Below the pieces are notes generated by a model. The model saw only the letters and a program-made list of their open reading frames with translations. It ran no database searches and was not told where the DNA came from. From an uncultured Lachnospiraceae bacterium (GTDB lineage: Bacteria > Bacillota > Clostridia > Lachnospirales > Lachnospiraceae): 41,349 nt of DNA. This document shows, in pieces, positions 1 through 7,984 of the stretch (the first letter of the stretch is position 1; every line of letters starts with the position of its first letter). Location: positions 1 through 41,349 of the forward strand of contig CAMLYL010000016.1 in the NCBI GenBank assembly GCA_946491665.1, in the 5' to 3' direction. Both the position numbers and the translations under genes were made by a program.

Positions 1-286
1 AGCGGACATGGCCTACGCCGATATCTCCCTTCATGGACTTTAACTGATCCTCTGTAAACCCTTCGCTGACCAGCCCCATATCTTTATGAGAAATCACCTT
101 CCCCTTGGGCCCCCGGGTATCGCTGACTGCGATACCGCAGCTCTCCTGCCCCCTGTGCTGCAGGGCGAAAAGTCCGTAATAAACGGTAGAGGCCACATCA
201 TTCCCATCCAGATCATAAATACCGAAGACGCCGCACTCCTCATGCGGCCCGTCCCACGGTACAAACTTTGTAAAACTATCCTGCAT
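1..286 (-). CDS. purF: Amidophosphoribosyltransferase PurF, N-terminal part (cut by window edge)
   Basis: First committed enzyme of purine synthesis, transferring glutamine amide nitrogen to PRPP to give phosphoribosylamine. Only about 95 N-terminal residues are in the window. They contain EECGVFGIYD, where the cysteine is expected to become the N-terminal nucleophile of the Ntn-type glutaminase domain, followed by LQHRGQES and IGVGHVR, which are PurF glutaminase-domain motifs. I chose the ATG at 286 because a GGAGG sequence lies 8-9 bases upstream. An in-frame ATG at 310 overlaps the purC stop (TAATG) but has no better ribosome site. It follows purC directly, so the two are probably cotranscribed. 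The rest of the gene lies beyond position 1. Confidence 0.93.
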   Translation of the reverse strand, partial: MQDSFTKFVPWDGPHEECGVFGIYDLDGNDVASTVYYGLFALQHRGQESCGIAVSDTRGPKGKVISHKDMGLVSEGFTEDQLKSMKGDIGVGHVR

Positions 287-309
287 CCTGAACTCCTCCG
301 AATCTTTCA

Positions 310-1188
310 TTACTGAAACTTCTTTCCGGTAAGCAGCTCATATGCTTCTTTATACTTATCTACAGTCTTCTCAATTACATCATCCGGAAGCAGATAATCA
401 CTGTCCGGATTCGCCTTCAGCCAGTCTCTCACAAACTGCTTGTCATAGGACGGCTGTCCCTGTCCCGGCTTATACCCTTCAAGCGGCCAGAAACGGGAGC
501 TGTCCGGTGTCAGCATCTCATCTCCGAGAATCACGTTTCCATTCTCGTCCAGGCCGAACTCAAACTTGGTATCGGCAATAATGATGCCCTTGCTCAGCGC
601 GTACTCAGCGCACTTTTTATATAACGCGATAGTATAATCTTTTAATTTTGACGCATATTCCCCGCCCTTGCCCGGGAACTGCTTCTCCAGAATCTCAATG
701 GTCTCCTCATAGCTGACGTTCTCATCATGATCGCCGATCTCCGCCTTGGTGGAAGGAGTATAGATGGGCTCCGGCAGCTTTTCAGACTCTTTCAGTCCCG
801 CCGGCAGCCTGATGCCGCAGACTGTACCGTTCTCCTGATAGCTGGCCCAGCCGCTTCCAGTAATATATCCGCGCACGATGCATTCCACCGGAAGCATCTG
901 AAGCTTCTTACATTTCATACTGTTTCCGTCAAATCTCTCATTCTGGAAAAACTCCGGCATATCCTTCACATCTGTAGAAATCATATGGTTCGGCAGAATA
1001 TCCTTTGTAAAATCAAACCAGAACTTTGACATCTGAGTCAGAATCGCGCCCTTATCTGTTATTTTGTTTTTTAAAATTACGTCAAACGCCGAAATTCTGT
1101 CTGTGGCTGTGATAATCAGGCTGTCGCCGATATCATAAACCTCACGTACTTTTCCCTCTTTTACCGGTTTAAACTCTTGAATGCTCAT
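310..1188 (-). CDS. purC: Phosphoribosylaminoimidazole-succinocarboxamide synthase (SAICAR synthetase)
   Basis: Joins CAIR and aspartate with ATP in purine synthesis; cytoplasmic. The 292-residue protein starts MSIQEFKPVKEGKVREVYD and carries the family stretches ATDRISAFDV, ECIVRGYITGSGW, DTKFEFG and DEMLTPDSSRFW. Full length for the longer PurC type. The open frame continues upstream to 1263, but that extension lies in the promoter region: the -10 box at 1252-1257 puts the RNA start near 1245. The ATG at 1188 is therefore the start, with an AAGGGA sequence upstream. It is the first gene of a purC-purF unit, the stop overlapping a possible purF ATG by one base. Confidence 0.96.
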   Translation of the reverse strand: MSIQEFKPVKEGKVREVYDIGDSLIITATDRISAFDVILKNKITDKGAILTQMSKFWFDFTKDILPNHMISTDVKDMPEFFQNERFDGNSMKCKKLQMLPVECIVRGYITGSGWASYQENGTVCGIRLPAGLKESEKLPEPIYTPSTKAEIGDHDENVSYEETIEILEKQFPGKGGEYASKLKDYTIALYKKCAEYALSKGIIIADTKFEFGLDENGNVILGDEMLTPDSSRFWPLEGYKPGQGQPSYDKQFVRDWLKANPDSDYLLPDDVIEKTVDKYKEAYELLTGKKFQ

Positions 1189-1251
1189 GCTTTTTCCCTT
1201 CTTTTCATAAAAATTATTGTAATTCCGAAATCCAGAATTAAATACCATTTC

Positions 1252-1281
1252 AGTATAATACAATCAAAAACCATTCGTCAA
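1252..1281 (-). promoter_or_regulatory. Sigma-A type promoter for purC-purF
   Basis: Minus strand -35 TTGACG (1276-1281) and -10 TATACT (1252-1257) separated by 18 bp. Each box matches the consensus at five of six positions. The predicted RNA start near 1245 leaves a leader of about 57 nt, too short for a purine riboswitch, and none is seen. It decides the purC start codon. Confidence 0.75.
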
Positions 1282-1348
1282 TCGAAGAAATCAGATGACA
1301 TAAAAAGAAAATGTAGAAATTCACCGGAGATTCATGTGTTTTTTTGGT

Positions 1349-1389
1349 AAAAAAAGCGAGAAAGAAACGCAAAGCATTTCTCTCCCGCT
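1349..1389 (-). terminator. Rho-independent terminator after the distal substrate-binding gene
   Basis: On the minus strand a 16-bp stem (1374-1389 pairing with 1355-1370, with G-U pairs) closes a 3-nt loop and is followed by seven T. It lies just past the stop of the lipoprotein gene ending at 1405 and separates it from the purC promoter. Confidence 0.9.
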
Positions 1390-1404
1390 CTTCATAACTG
1401 AAAA

Positions 1405-2436
1405 TTATTCCTCAATCGCCTCATAATCGTCCGGGACAGTAATTCCCAGGGCGTCACAGTGCGATGCGTTATATTTTTTCGTAAACTGAGGCGCATATTC
1501 GATGGGCATCTCGGAGATATCTTCCTCGCCGTTCAGAATACGAACCGCCATCTGTCCGGTTGTATAACCCAGATCATAGTAGCTGATGGTCAGAGTCGCG
1601 ATTCCGCAGTCTCTGCAGATACCTTCCTCTCCCGCAATCACGGGCACCCCTGCCGGAAGACAGATATTATCAATAATACCCGTATTGGAAGCCACTGTGT
1701 TATCTGTGGGTGCATAAATGGCATCACACTCCTGAGCTGCGCTTGTCACTACAGAAGAAAGATCATTGGAATCGGAAAACGCATAGTATTCACAGGTGTA
1801 CCCCATCTCCTCCAGAGATTCCTTCACCGTATCTACCTGATACTGAGAATTCGGTTCCGCAGAACAGTACAGAAGTCCGATATTCTCTGCGTCCGGCAGA
1901 AGTTCCTGCAGCATAGCCGCCTGTTCGTCCAGCGGAGCCAGATCGGAAGTACCGGAAATATTGCCGCCTACCGTTCCGTCAAAGTTATCAATCTGCAGCG
2001 CCACGCCGTATTCTGTTACGGATGTACCCAGAATCGGAATTGTGTCAGTACCCGCCGCTGCCGCCTGCAGGGAAGCTGTGGCATTCGCCAGAATCAGATC
2101 CACATCACTGGAAACAAAACTGTTGATAATAGTGGAACAGGTATTGGAATCATTCTGAGCATTCTGCTCATCAAACTCCACCTGATCGCCGAACTCTTCC
2201 TTCAGGGCGTCCTTGAAACCTTCGGTCGCGGCATCCAGAGCCTCGTGCTGCACAAGCTGACAGATGCCGACTACATACTTGGCGTCTCCGCTGCCTTCAT
2301 TATCTGCCGTCTCCCCGGAAGATCCTGCCTCTGCAGAGGAATTATTCTGCGATCCCTGCCCTCCGGCGCTTCCGCATGCCGCAAGTCCCAGCGCCATTGC
2401 AGCGGTCAACATCATAGCCACTAATTTCTTTTTCAT
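1405..2436 (-). CDS. ABC transporter substrate-binding lipoprotein, copy 1 (TrpX/ABC_sub_bind family)
   Basis: Extracellular solute receptor of an ABC importer. The 343-residue protein starts with a lipoprotein signal peptide whose lipobox is LAAC (Cys21), then an acidic Ser/Gly-rich linker to about residue 50 and a two-lobed periplasmic-binding fold (VGICQLVQH, NAQND, ILGTSVTEYG, GLLYCSAEPNS, YAPTDNT). This matches the ABC_sub_bind family, whose TrpX members are thought to bind aromatic amino acids; the ligand here is unknown. It is very similar to the lipoprotein at 4363-5367, about four fifths identical by eye in the mature domain, with a cluster of differences near residues 268-284. It has its own promoter and terminator. 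Start ATG has AGGAGG upstream. Confidence 0.9.
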   Translation of the reverse strand: MKKKLVAMMLTAAMALGLAACGSAGGQGSQNNSSAEAGSSGETADNEGSGDAKYVVGICQLVQHEALDAATEGFKDALKEEFGDQVEFDEQNAQNDSNTCSTIINSFVSSDVDLILANATASLQAAAAGTDTIPILGTSVTEYGVALQIDNFDGTVGGNISGTSDLAPLDEQAAMLQELLPDAENIGLLYCSAEPNSQYQVDTVKESLEEMGYTCEYYAFSDSNDLSSVVTSAAQECDAIYAPTDNTVASNTGIIDNICLPAGVPVIAGEEGICRDCGIATLTISYYDLGYTTGQMAVRILNGEEDISEMPIEYAPQFTKKYNASHCDALGITVPDDYEAIEE

Positions 2437-2475
2437 AATATTAATCCTCCTTTTCCGGGCCGTTTTCTGCCCGTG

Positions 2476-2497
2476 CAGGTATCCGCCTCAATACCTG
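2476..2497 (-). other. Leader hairpin in the mRNA of substrate-binding copy 1
   Basis: The leader of this gene holds a 7-bp stem CAGGTAT/ATACCTG with an 8-nt loop, followed closer to the start codon by a shorter CGGGC/GCCCG stem. No U-run follows either, so they do not look like terminators. They may stabilise the transcript. Copy 2 has only a short leader and nothing comparable. Confidence 0.4.
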
Positions 2498-2514
2498 TCA
2501 TACATTATTTTAAC

Positions 2515-2543
2515 ATTTTAAAACTTTAAAGTCCAAAAGTCAA
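2515..2543 (-). promoter_or_regulatory. Sigma-A type promoter for substrate-binding copy 1
   Basis: Minus strand -35 TTGACT (2538-2543), 17-bp spacer, -10 TAAAAT (2515-2520). It lies downstream of the ATPase terminator, so copy 1 can be made independently of the transporter core. Confidence 0.78.
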
Positions 2544-2562
2544 GAAAAAAAGAAAAAGAAAT

Positions 2563-2597
2563 AAAAAAAGAGAGCAGATCATAAAAATCCACTCTCT
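2563..2597 (-). terminator. Rho-independent terminator after the ABC ATPase gene
   Basis: Minus strand 11-bp stem (2587-2597 with 2569-2579, two G-U pairs), 7-nt loop and a run of seven T. It lies about 20 bases past the ATPase stop and ends the three-gene binding protein-permease-ATPase transcript, at least partly. Confidence 0.85.
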
Positions 2598-2616
2598 GAT
2601 TTACATTTTTCTGTTT

Positions 2617-3411
2617 TCAGCCGAGAATCGCCTTGTCACTTAAAAACTCTTCTCCGCTGGCTGCTTCAAACTGATGGAGCAGATCCTCCACCGTCAGTTT
2701 CTTCTTATCCTCGCCGCTGATATCCAGAATAATCCGGCCGTCTTTCATCATAATCAGGCGGTTCCCGTGAACAATCGCATCCCTCATATTATGAGTAATC
2801 ATCAGTGTTGTCAGATGATCCCGGCTGATAATCCGCTCTGTAGTCTCCAGAACCTTTGCAGCTGTTTTGGGATCCAGCGCCGCCGTATGCTCGTCCAGAA
2901 GAAGAAGCTTCGGCTTCTGCAGGGTAGCCATCAGAAGTGTCAGCGCCTGACGCTGTCCGCCGGACAGCAGTCCCACCTTGCTGGTCAGACGATCCTCCAG
3001 GCCCAGATCCAGAATTTTCAGCAGTTCTTTATAAGACTCCCGTTCCTTTCTGGTAATCCCGGGCCGGAGTCCGCGGCCTTTTCCCCGGCGCTGGGCAAGA
3101 GCCAGATTCTCCTGAATCTCCATAGTAGCCGCTGTTCCCGTCATCGGATCCTGGAACACACGGCCCAGGTATTTGGCTCGCTTATGCTCGGAAAGCTTTG
3201 TCACATCCACGCCGTCAATGAGAATCTTACCCTCGTCAATGGACCACACGCCGGCAATCGCATTCAGCATAGTGGACTTTCCCGCGCCGTTTCCTCCAAT
3301 CACTGTCACGAAATCTCCGTCATTCAATTTCAGGGAAACTCCGTTCAGAGCCCTTTTTTCATTCACTGTTCCGGGATTAAATGTTTTATAAATATTCTGC
3401 AGTTCCAGCAT
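2617..3411 (-). CDS. ABC transporter ATP-binding protein (TrpZ-like)
   Basis: Cytoplasmic ATPase that powers the importer. The 264 residues carry Walker A GGNGAGKST at 39-47, Q-loop FQDP at 86-89, signature LSGGQ at 149-153, Walker B LLLLDE at 169-174, D-loop ALD at 178-180 and the switch histidine in MITHN (His207). All catalytic elements are intact. The ATG directly follows the permease stop (TAA-ATG), indicating translational coupling. It is the third gene of the unit starting with the binding protein at 4363-5367. Family assignment rests on its neighbours, a permease and ABC_sub_bind receptors as in TrpXYZ-type importers; the substrate cannot be read from this protein. Confidence 0.93.
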   Translation of the reverse strand: MLELQNIYKTFNPGTVNEKRALNGVSLKLNDGDFVTVIGGNGAGKSTMLNAIAGVWSIDEGKILIDGVDVTKLSEHKRAKYLGRVFQDPMTGTAATMEIQENLALAQRRGKGRGLRPGITRKERESYKELLKILDLGLEDRLTSKVGLLSGGQRQALTLLMATLQKPKLLLLDEHTAALDPKTAAKVLETTERIISRDHLTTLMITHNMRDAIVHGNRLIMMKDGRIILDISGEDKKKLTVEDLLHQFEAASGEEFLSDKAILG

Positions 3412-4335
3412 TTACGCCGCACCTCCCCTCTTAACAGCCTTTGTAAAGTATCTGGACTTCCAGTAGGGGATAGCCAGGAAGATACCTACCACAATTGCGG
3501 ACAGCAGCTTCAGCAGATCTGTGTCCACACCCATCACAATTACGGACTGAACTACTATATAATAGATGATAGAACCGCACACTACGCCAACCAGACGAAG
3601 GGCAAAATTCCGGAAAATACGGCCGAAAATCGCCTCTCCGATAATCACTGCCGCAAGGCCGATAACAATCGCGCCCCGTCCCATATTAATGTCGGCAAAT
3701 CCCTGGTACTGCATCAGCAGCGCGCTGCTCAGGCCCACCAGACCGTTGGAAATCATCAGACCCAGCACCTTATTAAATCCTGTATTGATACCCTGCGCCC
3801 GGGCCATATTGGTGTTGCAGCCGGTCGCCCGCAGAGAAGATCCCAGCTCCGTTCCGAAAAACCAGTACAGAATCGCCACTGTCGCCACAATAAATACCGC
3901 CACAATAAAAATTGTGTTCTTATAAAAAGCCACGCCCTTAATAAAACGAAGGGAAATCAGCAGATCACTGTTGTCCACATTGATAGACTGGTTGGCCTTT
4001 GTCATAATTTTCAGATTGATGGAATAAAGGGATAACTGGGTCAGAATACCCGCAAGGATCGCCGGAATTCCCATAAATGTATGAAAAATTCCCGTAAGCA
4101 GCCCCGCCGCCATGCCTGCCAGTGTCGCCACAATCAGCGAAACAATCACATTATGTCCCGCAAGCATCATCATAATGCAGACGGCCGCACCGGTACACAT
4201 GGTACCGTCCACAGTCAGATCCGCAATATCAAGCACACGGAACGTCACATATACGCCGATCGCCATGATTCCCCAGATCAGCCCCTGCGCCACCGCGCCG
4301 GGCAGCGCGCTGAGAAGCGTTGTCATTATATCCAT
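3412..4335 (-). CDS. ABC transporter permease (TrpY-like, BPD_transp_2 family)
   Basis: Membrane channel of the importer. The 307-residue protein is hydrophobic throughout, with about eight or nine membrane segments by eye (for example around residues 12-32, 48-72, 78-100, 137-160, 195-215, 222-240, 248-270 and 275-295) and a basic C-terminus. The start ATG has GGAGG 7 bases upstream. It lies 27 bases after the receptor gene and abuts the ATPase gene, giving receptor-permease-ATPase order. Single-gene permeases of this kind work as homodimers in related importers. No frameshift or truncation seen. Confidence 0.9.
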   Translation of the reverse strand: MDIMTTLLSALPGAVAQGLIWGIMAIGVYVTFRVLDIADLTVDGTMCTGAAVCIMMMLAGHNVIVSLIVATLAGMAAGLLTGIFHTFMGIPAILAGILTQLSLYSINLKIMTKANQSINVDNSDLLISLRFIKGVAFYKNTIFIVAVFIVATVAILYWFFGTELGSSLRATGCNTNMARAQGINTGFNKVLGLMISNGLVGLSSALLMQYQGFADINMGRGAIVIGLAAVIIGEAIFGRIFRNFALRLVGVVCGSIIYYIVVQSVIVMGVDTDLLKLLSAIVVGIFLAIPYWKSRYFTKAVKRGGAA

Positions 4336-4362
4336 AGTTCATCCTCCGCTTGTTCTGTAATC

Positions 4363-5367
4363 TTATCCTTCTATGGCCTCGTATCCTTCCGGAATGTCAA
4401 TCCCCAGCTCTTGGCAGATTGACGGATTATATTTCTTCGTTGTCTGAGGCGCATACTCAATGGGCATCTCGGAAATATCTTCCTCACCCTTCAGAATCCG
4501 GACTGCCATCTGTCCGGTGGTATAACCCAGATCATAATAATCAATGCAGAGAGTCGCAATCGCAGCCTGGCTGCAGGTTGACTCCTCGCTGGCAATTACG
4601 GGTACGCCTGCCGGGAGACAGATATTATTGATAATTCCGGCATTGGAAGCAACTGTATTATCTGTAGGAACATAAATCGCGTCACACTCCTGAGCTGCTC
4701 CTGTGGTTACAGAAGACAGGTCATTGGAATCAGAAAACGCATAATATTCGCAGGTATAGCCCAGCTCTTCCAGATACTCCTTCATGGTATCAACCTGATA
4801 CTGAGAATTCGGCTCCGCGGAACAATACAGAAGTCCCACCGTCTCCGCATCCGGCAGAAGCTCCTGGAACATATCCGCCAGCTGATCAAGGGGCGCCAGA
4901 TCCGAAGTGCCGGAAATATTGCCGCCTACGGTCCCGTCAAAATTATCAAGCTGAAGAGCCACTCCATACTCGGTCACGGAAGTGCCCAGAATCGGAATCG
5001 TATCTGTTCCCGCCGCTGCCGCCTGCAGGGAAGCTGTGGCATTCGCCATAATCAGATCCACATCATTGGAAACAAAGCTGTTGATAATTGTAGTACATGT
5101 ATTGGAATCATTCTGCGCATTCTGTACATCTACTTCTACCTGATCGCCAAACTCCTCTTCCAGCGCGGCTTTAAATCCTTCTGTCGCCGCATCCAGAGAT
5201 CCATGCTGTACCAGCTGGCAGACTCCTACTGTATAAGCAGCATCTCCGTCGGTTCCTTCTGACTCTGCCGAAGAAGCATTCTGGGAACCCTGGTCTCCGG
5301 AACTTCCGCATGCCGCAAGCCCCAGCGCCATTGAGGCAGTTAACATCAAAACCAATAACTTTTTCAT
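4363..5367 (-). CDS. ABC transporter substrate-binding lipoprotein, copy 2 (TrpX/ABC_sub_bind family)
   Basis: Promoter-proximal receptor of the importer. The 334-residue protein has a lipoprotein signal peptide with lipobox LAAC (Cys20), a shorter linker than copy 1 and the same binding fold. Long blocks such as GTDTIPILGTSVTEYGVAL match copy 1 exactly, and the DNA is also alike over long stretches, pointing to a fairly recent duplication or gene conversion. Differences concentrate in the segment SEESTCSQAAIATLCI, where copy 1 has GEEGICRDCGIATLTI, so ligand range may differ (inference). Strong ribosome site GAGGAGG upstream of the ATG. Confidence 0.9.
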   Translation of the reverse strand: MKKLLVLMLTASMALGLAACGSSGDQGSQNASSAESEGTDGDAAYTVGVCQLVQHGSLDAATEGFKAALEEEFGDQVEVDVQNAQNDSNTCTTIINSFVSNDVDLIMANATASLQAAAAGTDTIPILGTSVTEYGVALQLDNFDGTVGGNISGTSDLAPLDQLADMFQELLPDAETVGLLYCSAEPNSQYQVDTMKEYLEELGYTCEYYAFSDSNDLSSVTTGAAQECDAIYVPTDNTVASNAGIINNICLPAGVPVIASEESTCSQAAIATLCIDYYDLGYTTGQMAVRILKGEEDISEMPIEYAPQTTKKYNPSICQELGIDIPEGYEAIEG

Positions 5368-5408
5368 ATTCTATATCCTCCTCATGATTGTCGCACACTA
5401 TCTTTTAT

Positions 5409-5437
5409 ATTCTAAATCTATGAAATCTGTAAGTCAA
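5409..5437 (-). promoter_or_regulatory. Sigma-A type promoter for the ABC importer unit
   Basis: Minus strand -35 TTGACT (5432-5437), 17-bp spacer, -10 TAGAAT (5409-5414). The leader to the ATG at 5367 is only about 35 nt, so there is no room for a T-box or other riboswitch of the kind known upstream of some TrpXYZ operons. Confidence 0.78.
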
Positions 5438-5503
5438 GAAAAACCGAAAAAAACTGGCTGGTTTTGCAGAGAAAAAGCGGTATGCCGCGCCGTATATGGA
5501 CAT

Positions 5504-5543
5504 GAGAAACGGCGGTGCAGCAATCGCCGCACCGCCGTTTCTC
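5504..5543. terminator. Strong hairpin after gpmI, likely transcription end
   Basis: A perfect 15-bp GC-rich stem (5504-5518 with 5529-5543) with a 10-nt loop, 34 bases past the gpmI stop. No U-run follows directly on either strand. About 20 bases further along the minus strand a short GCGG/CCGC stem followed by five T (about 5475-5490) could complete termination. The position between two operons fits a terminator; the missing U-run lowers confidence. Confidence 0.55.
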
Positions 5544-5577
5544 TCACCTGTGGTGTTTATGAATCATATTGCGCTTT

Positions 5578-7122
5578 CTATTTTCTGATCAGCAGGGAAT
5601 GACCTGTCATTTCTTTCGGCTGTTCCAGCCCCATCAGCTCAATCAGCGTAGGAACAATATCTGCCAGACATCCGCCTTCCGCCAGCCCGTAAGAGGGATC
5701 CGCGTTCACCAGAATAAAGGGAACGGGATTGGTCGTATGAGCCGTATGCGGCTCTCCGGTCTGATAATCAATCATCTGCTCTGCATTTCCGTGATCCGCA
5801 CAGATAAACAGGATACCGTCCACATCCTTCACCGCCTGCACCGCATCGCCGACCAGGCTGTCCACCCGCTCCACCGCAGCTACGGCCGCAGGGATCACTC
5901 CGGTATGGCCCACCATATCGGGATTGGCGAAGTTGATCACAATCACATCGTATTTATCAGACTTTATGGCCTCCACCAGATCCATTCCGACCTCGGGAGC
6001 GCTCATCTCCGGCTTCTGATCGTAGGTTGCCACTTCTTTCGGTGAAGGCACCAGAAGACGCGCTTCATCCGCGTTGGGCTCTTCCACGCCGCCGTTGAAG
6101 AAGAAGGTCACATGGGCATATTTCTCAGTCTCCGCCAGACGAAGCTGCTTTCTGCCGGTCTTCGCCAGGAACTCTCCAAATGTATTCACGATCACTTCCT
6201 TCTCGAAAGCAATGATCTTATTGGGGATCGTCTCATCGTAATCCTTGAAGCAGACATAAGTCAGCGGCAGGAACGGACGCTCAAACCCATCGAATTTATC
6301 GTCACAGAAAGCTCTGGTAATCTCCCGGGCGCGGTCCGGACGGAAATTGAAAAAGATCACAGAATCATTCTCTTTTACTACAGACAGAGGCTTTCCGTCC
6401 TCATCTGTAATCACTGTGGGAAGCACAAACTCATCTGTGACTCCCTGCGCATAGGAATCCTCCATAGCCTGTACCGGATCCGCCGCCATTACGCCGACGC
6501 CGGACACCAGAGAGTCATAGGCTTTCTGAATACGATCCCAGTTATTATCCCGGTCCATAGCATAATAACGTCCGGAAATAGAAGCGATCTGTCCGATTCC
6601 GATCTCTTTCATCTTATCCGTCAGCTGCTGAATATATTCTTTGCCGGAAGCGGGCGGGGTGTCGCGGCCATCCATGAAGGTATGAACAAACACCTTTTTC
6701 AGACCGTTTTTCTTTGCCATCTCCAGAAGCCCGTACAGATGTGTAATATGACTGTGTACGCCGCCGTCAGAAAGAAGCCCCCACAAATGCAGGTCAGAGT
6801 CATGCTTCTTACAGTTTTCCATAGCAGCCATGAGTCCTTTATTTTCAAAGAAATCCCCGTCCTCAATGGCTTTTGTAATTCTCGTCAGATCCTGGTAAAT
6901 AATACGGCCTGCGCCGATATTCATGTGTCCCACCTCTGAGTTGCCCATCTGTCCGTCGGGAAGTCCCACTGCCAGACCGGAAGCATTGCCTTTTACAAAG
7001 GGATACTCTTTCATCAGGCGGTCCATTACCGGAGTCTGCGCCATGGCAATGGCATTGCCCTCCGGATTGTCATTCAGTCCATATCCGTCGAGAACCATCA
7101 GTACTACTGGTTTTTTGCTCAT
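5578..7122 (-). CDS. gpmI: 2,3-bisphosphoglycerate-independent phosphoglycerate mutase
   Basis: Interconverts 3- and 2-phosphoglycerate in glycolysis; cytoplasmic, Mn-dependent alkaline-phosphatase-fold enzyme. With the ATG at 7122 the protein has 514 residues; the metal ligand Asp falls at 12 (VLDGYG) and the nucleophile serine at 62 (GNSEVGHMNIG), the same numbers as in the well-studied Geobacillus enzyme. Later motifs include GRDTPP, GRYYAMDRD, FNFRPDRARE and the C-terminal metal site CADHGNAEQM. An alternative ATG four codons upstream (7134) has AAGGA touching it with no spacing, so I prefer 7122. Last gene of the pgk-tpiA-gpmI run, preceded by a long intercistronic hairpin. Confidence 0.95.
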   Translation of the reverse strand: MSKKPVVLMVLDGYGLNDNPEGNAIAMAQTPVMDRLMKEYPFVKGNASGLAVGLPDGQMGNSEVGHMNIGAGRIIYQDLTRITKAIEDGDFFENKGLMAAMENCKKHDSDLHLWGLLSDGGVHSHITHLYGLLEMAKKNGLKKVFVHTFMDGRDTPPASGKEYIQQLTDKMKEIGIGQIASISGRYYAMDRDNNWDRIQKAYDSLVSGVGVMAADPVQAMEDSYAQGVTDEFVLPTVITDEDGKPLSVVKENDSVIFFNFRPDRAREITRAFCDDKFDGFERPFLPLTYVCFKDYDETIPNKIIAFEKEVIVNTFGEFLAKTGRKQLRLAETEKYAHVTFFFNGGVEEPNADEARLLVPSPKEVATYDQKPEMSAPEVGMDLVEAIKSDKYDVIVINFANPDMVGHTGVIPAAVAAVERVDSLVGDAVQAVKDVDGILFICADHGNAEQMIDYQTGEPHTAHTTNPVPFILVNADPSYGLAEGGCLADIVPTLIELMGLEQPKEMTGHSLLIRK

Positions 7123-7143
7123 ATTTTTTATCATTCCTTATCT

Positions 7144-7193
7144 GCAGGAACCAGCTGCCGCCGCTCAAAGACGCGGCAGCAGCTGGTTCCTGC
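7144..7193 (-). repeat. 21-bp intercistronic hairpin between tpiA and gpmI
   Basis: Two 21-base arms (7144-7164 and 7173-7193) pair with a single G-U exception around an 8-nt loop. It starts about 12 bases past the tpiA stop and ends just before the gpmI ribosome site. There is no U-run, so it is more likely an mRNA stability or processing element, or a partial block to transcription, than a classical terminator. Confidence 0.8.
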
Positions 7194-7205
7194 CATTATT
7201 TACAA

Positions 7206-7955
7206 TTATTTATAATTTACAATAGATCCGAAATCCGGTTTCAGGGAAGCGCCGCCTACCAGACCGCCGTCGATATCCGGTTTTGAAAACAGTTCTGCCG
7301 CATTGCCTGCGTTTACGGAGCCGCCGTACTGAATACGGATGGACTCTGCGGCAGCCTCATCATAAATCTCTGCGATGCATGCACGGATTGCGCCGCATAC
7401 TTCCTCTGCCTGATCCGCAGTAGCAGTCTCGCCGGTTCCGATCGCCCAGATCGGCTCATAAGCGATTACCGCGGAAGCGGCCTGCTCTGCCGTCACATTC
7501 TGGAATGCGATCTTGATCTGCATACGGATCCAGTCAATATAGATTCCCTGCTTTCTCTGAGTCAGAGTCTCGCCGCAGCAGATAATAGGAGTAATGCCAT
7601 GCTCAAAAGCCTTCAGCACCTTCTTATTCACGGTCTCATCCGTCTCTGCAAAATACTCTCTCCGCTCGGAGTGGCCGATAATTACATATTTCACGCCTGC
7701 GTCTACCAGCATCTCGGGAGCAATCTCGCCTGTGTACGCTCCCTTTTCCTCAAAATACATATTCTCAGCGCCGATCTGAATGTTGCTGCCTTTTGCTGCT
7801 TCCATAGCCGGAATAATATCAATAGCCGGAACACAGAAAACAACATCCACTTCATCATTTGCCACCAGGGGCTTTAATTCATTTACCAGAGCAACTGCCT
7901 CGCTGGGAGTCTTGTTCATTTTCCAGTTGCCTGCGATAATTTTCTTTCTTGCCAT
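7206..7955 (-). CDS. tpiA: Triosephosphate isomerase
   Basis: Interconverts dihydroxyacetone phosphate and glyceraldehyde 3-phosphate; cytoplasmic TIM barrel. The 249 residues contain GNWKMN (catalytic Lys12), IIGHSERR (His95) and [11 protein letters not shown] (general base Glu167), then the phosphate-binding IQYGGSVN and GGLVGGASL loops. All catalytic residues are present and length is standard. The ATG has AAAGGAG 8 bases upstream. It lies about 30 bases after pgk and is followed by the long hairpin preceding gpmI. Confidence 0.97.
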   Translation of the reverse strand: MARKKIIAGNWKMNKTPSEAVALVNELKPLVANDEVDVVFCVPAIDIIPAMEAAKGSNIQIGAENMYFEEKGAYTGEIAPEMLVDAGVKYVIIGHSERREYFAETDETVNKKVLKAFEHGITPIICCGETLTQRKQGIYIDWIRMQIKIAFQNVTAEQAASAVIAYEPIWAIGTGETATADQAEEVCGAIRACIAEIYDEAAAESIRIQYGGSVNAGNAAELFSKPDIDGGLVGGASLKPDFGSIVNYK

Positions 7956-7984
7956 AACCGATGCTCCTTTCTTTCGTCTGTTTT

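Noticed and set aside
1189-1263. N-terminal extension of PurC starting at 1263
   Set aside because: It covers the predicted promoter and RNA start; the conserved protein begins at 1188.
2674-4035. 453-residue plus-strand open frame opposite the ABC ATPase and permease
   Set aside because: It is antisense to two well-supported genes; its His/Gln/Asn-rich sequence is typical of a shadow frame.
5368-5503. T-box or riboswitch upstream of the TrpX-like importer
   Set aside because: The promoter at 5409-5437 leaves a leader of about 35 nt, too short, and no specifier or antiterminator motif is seen.
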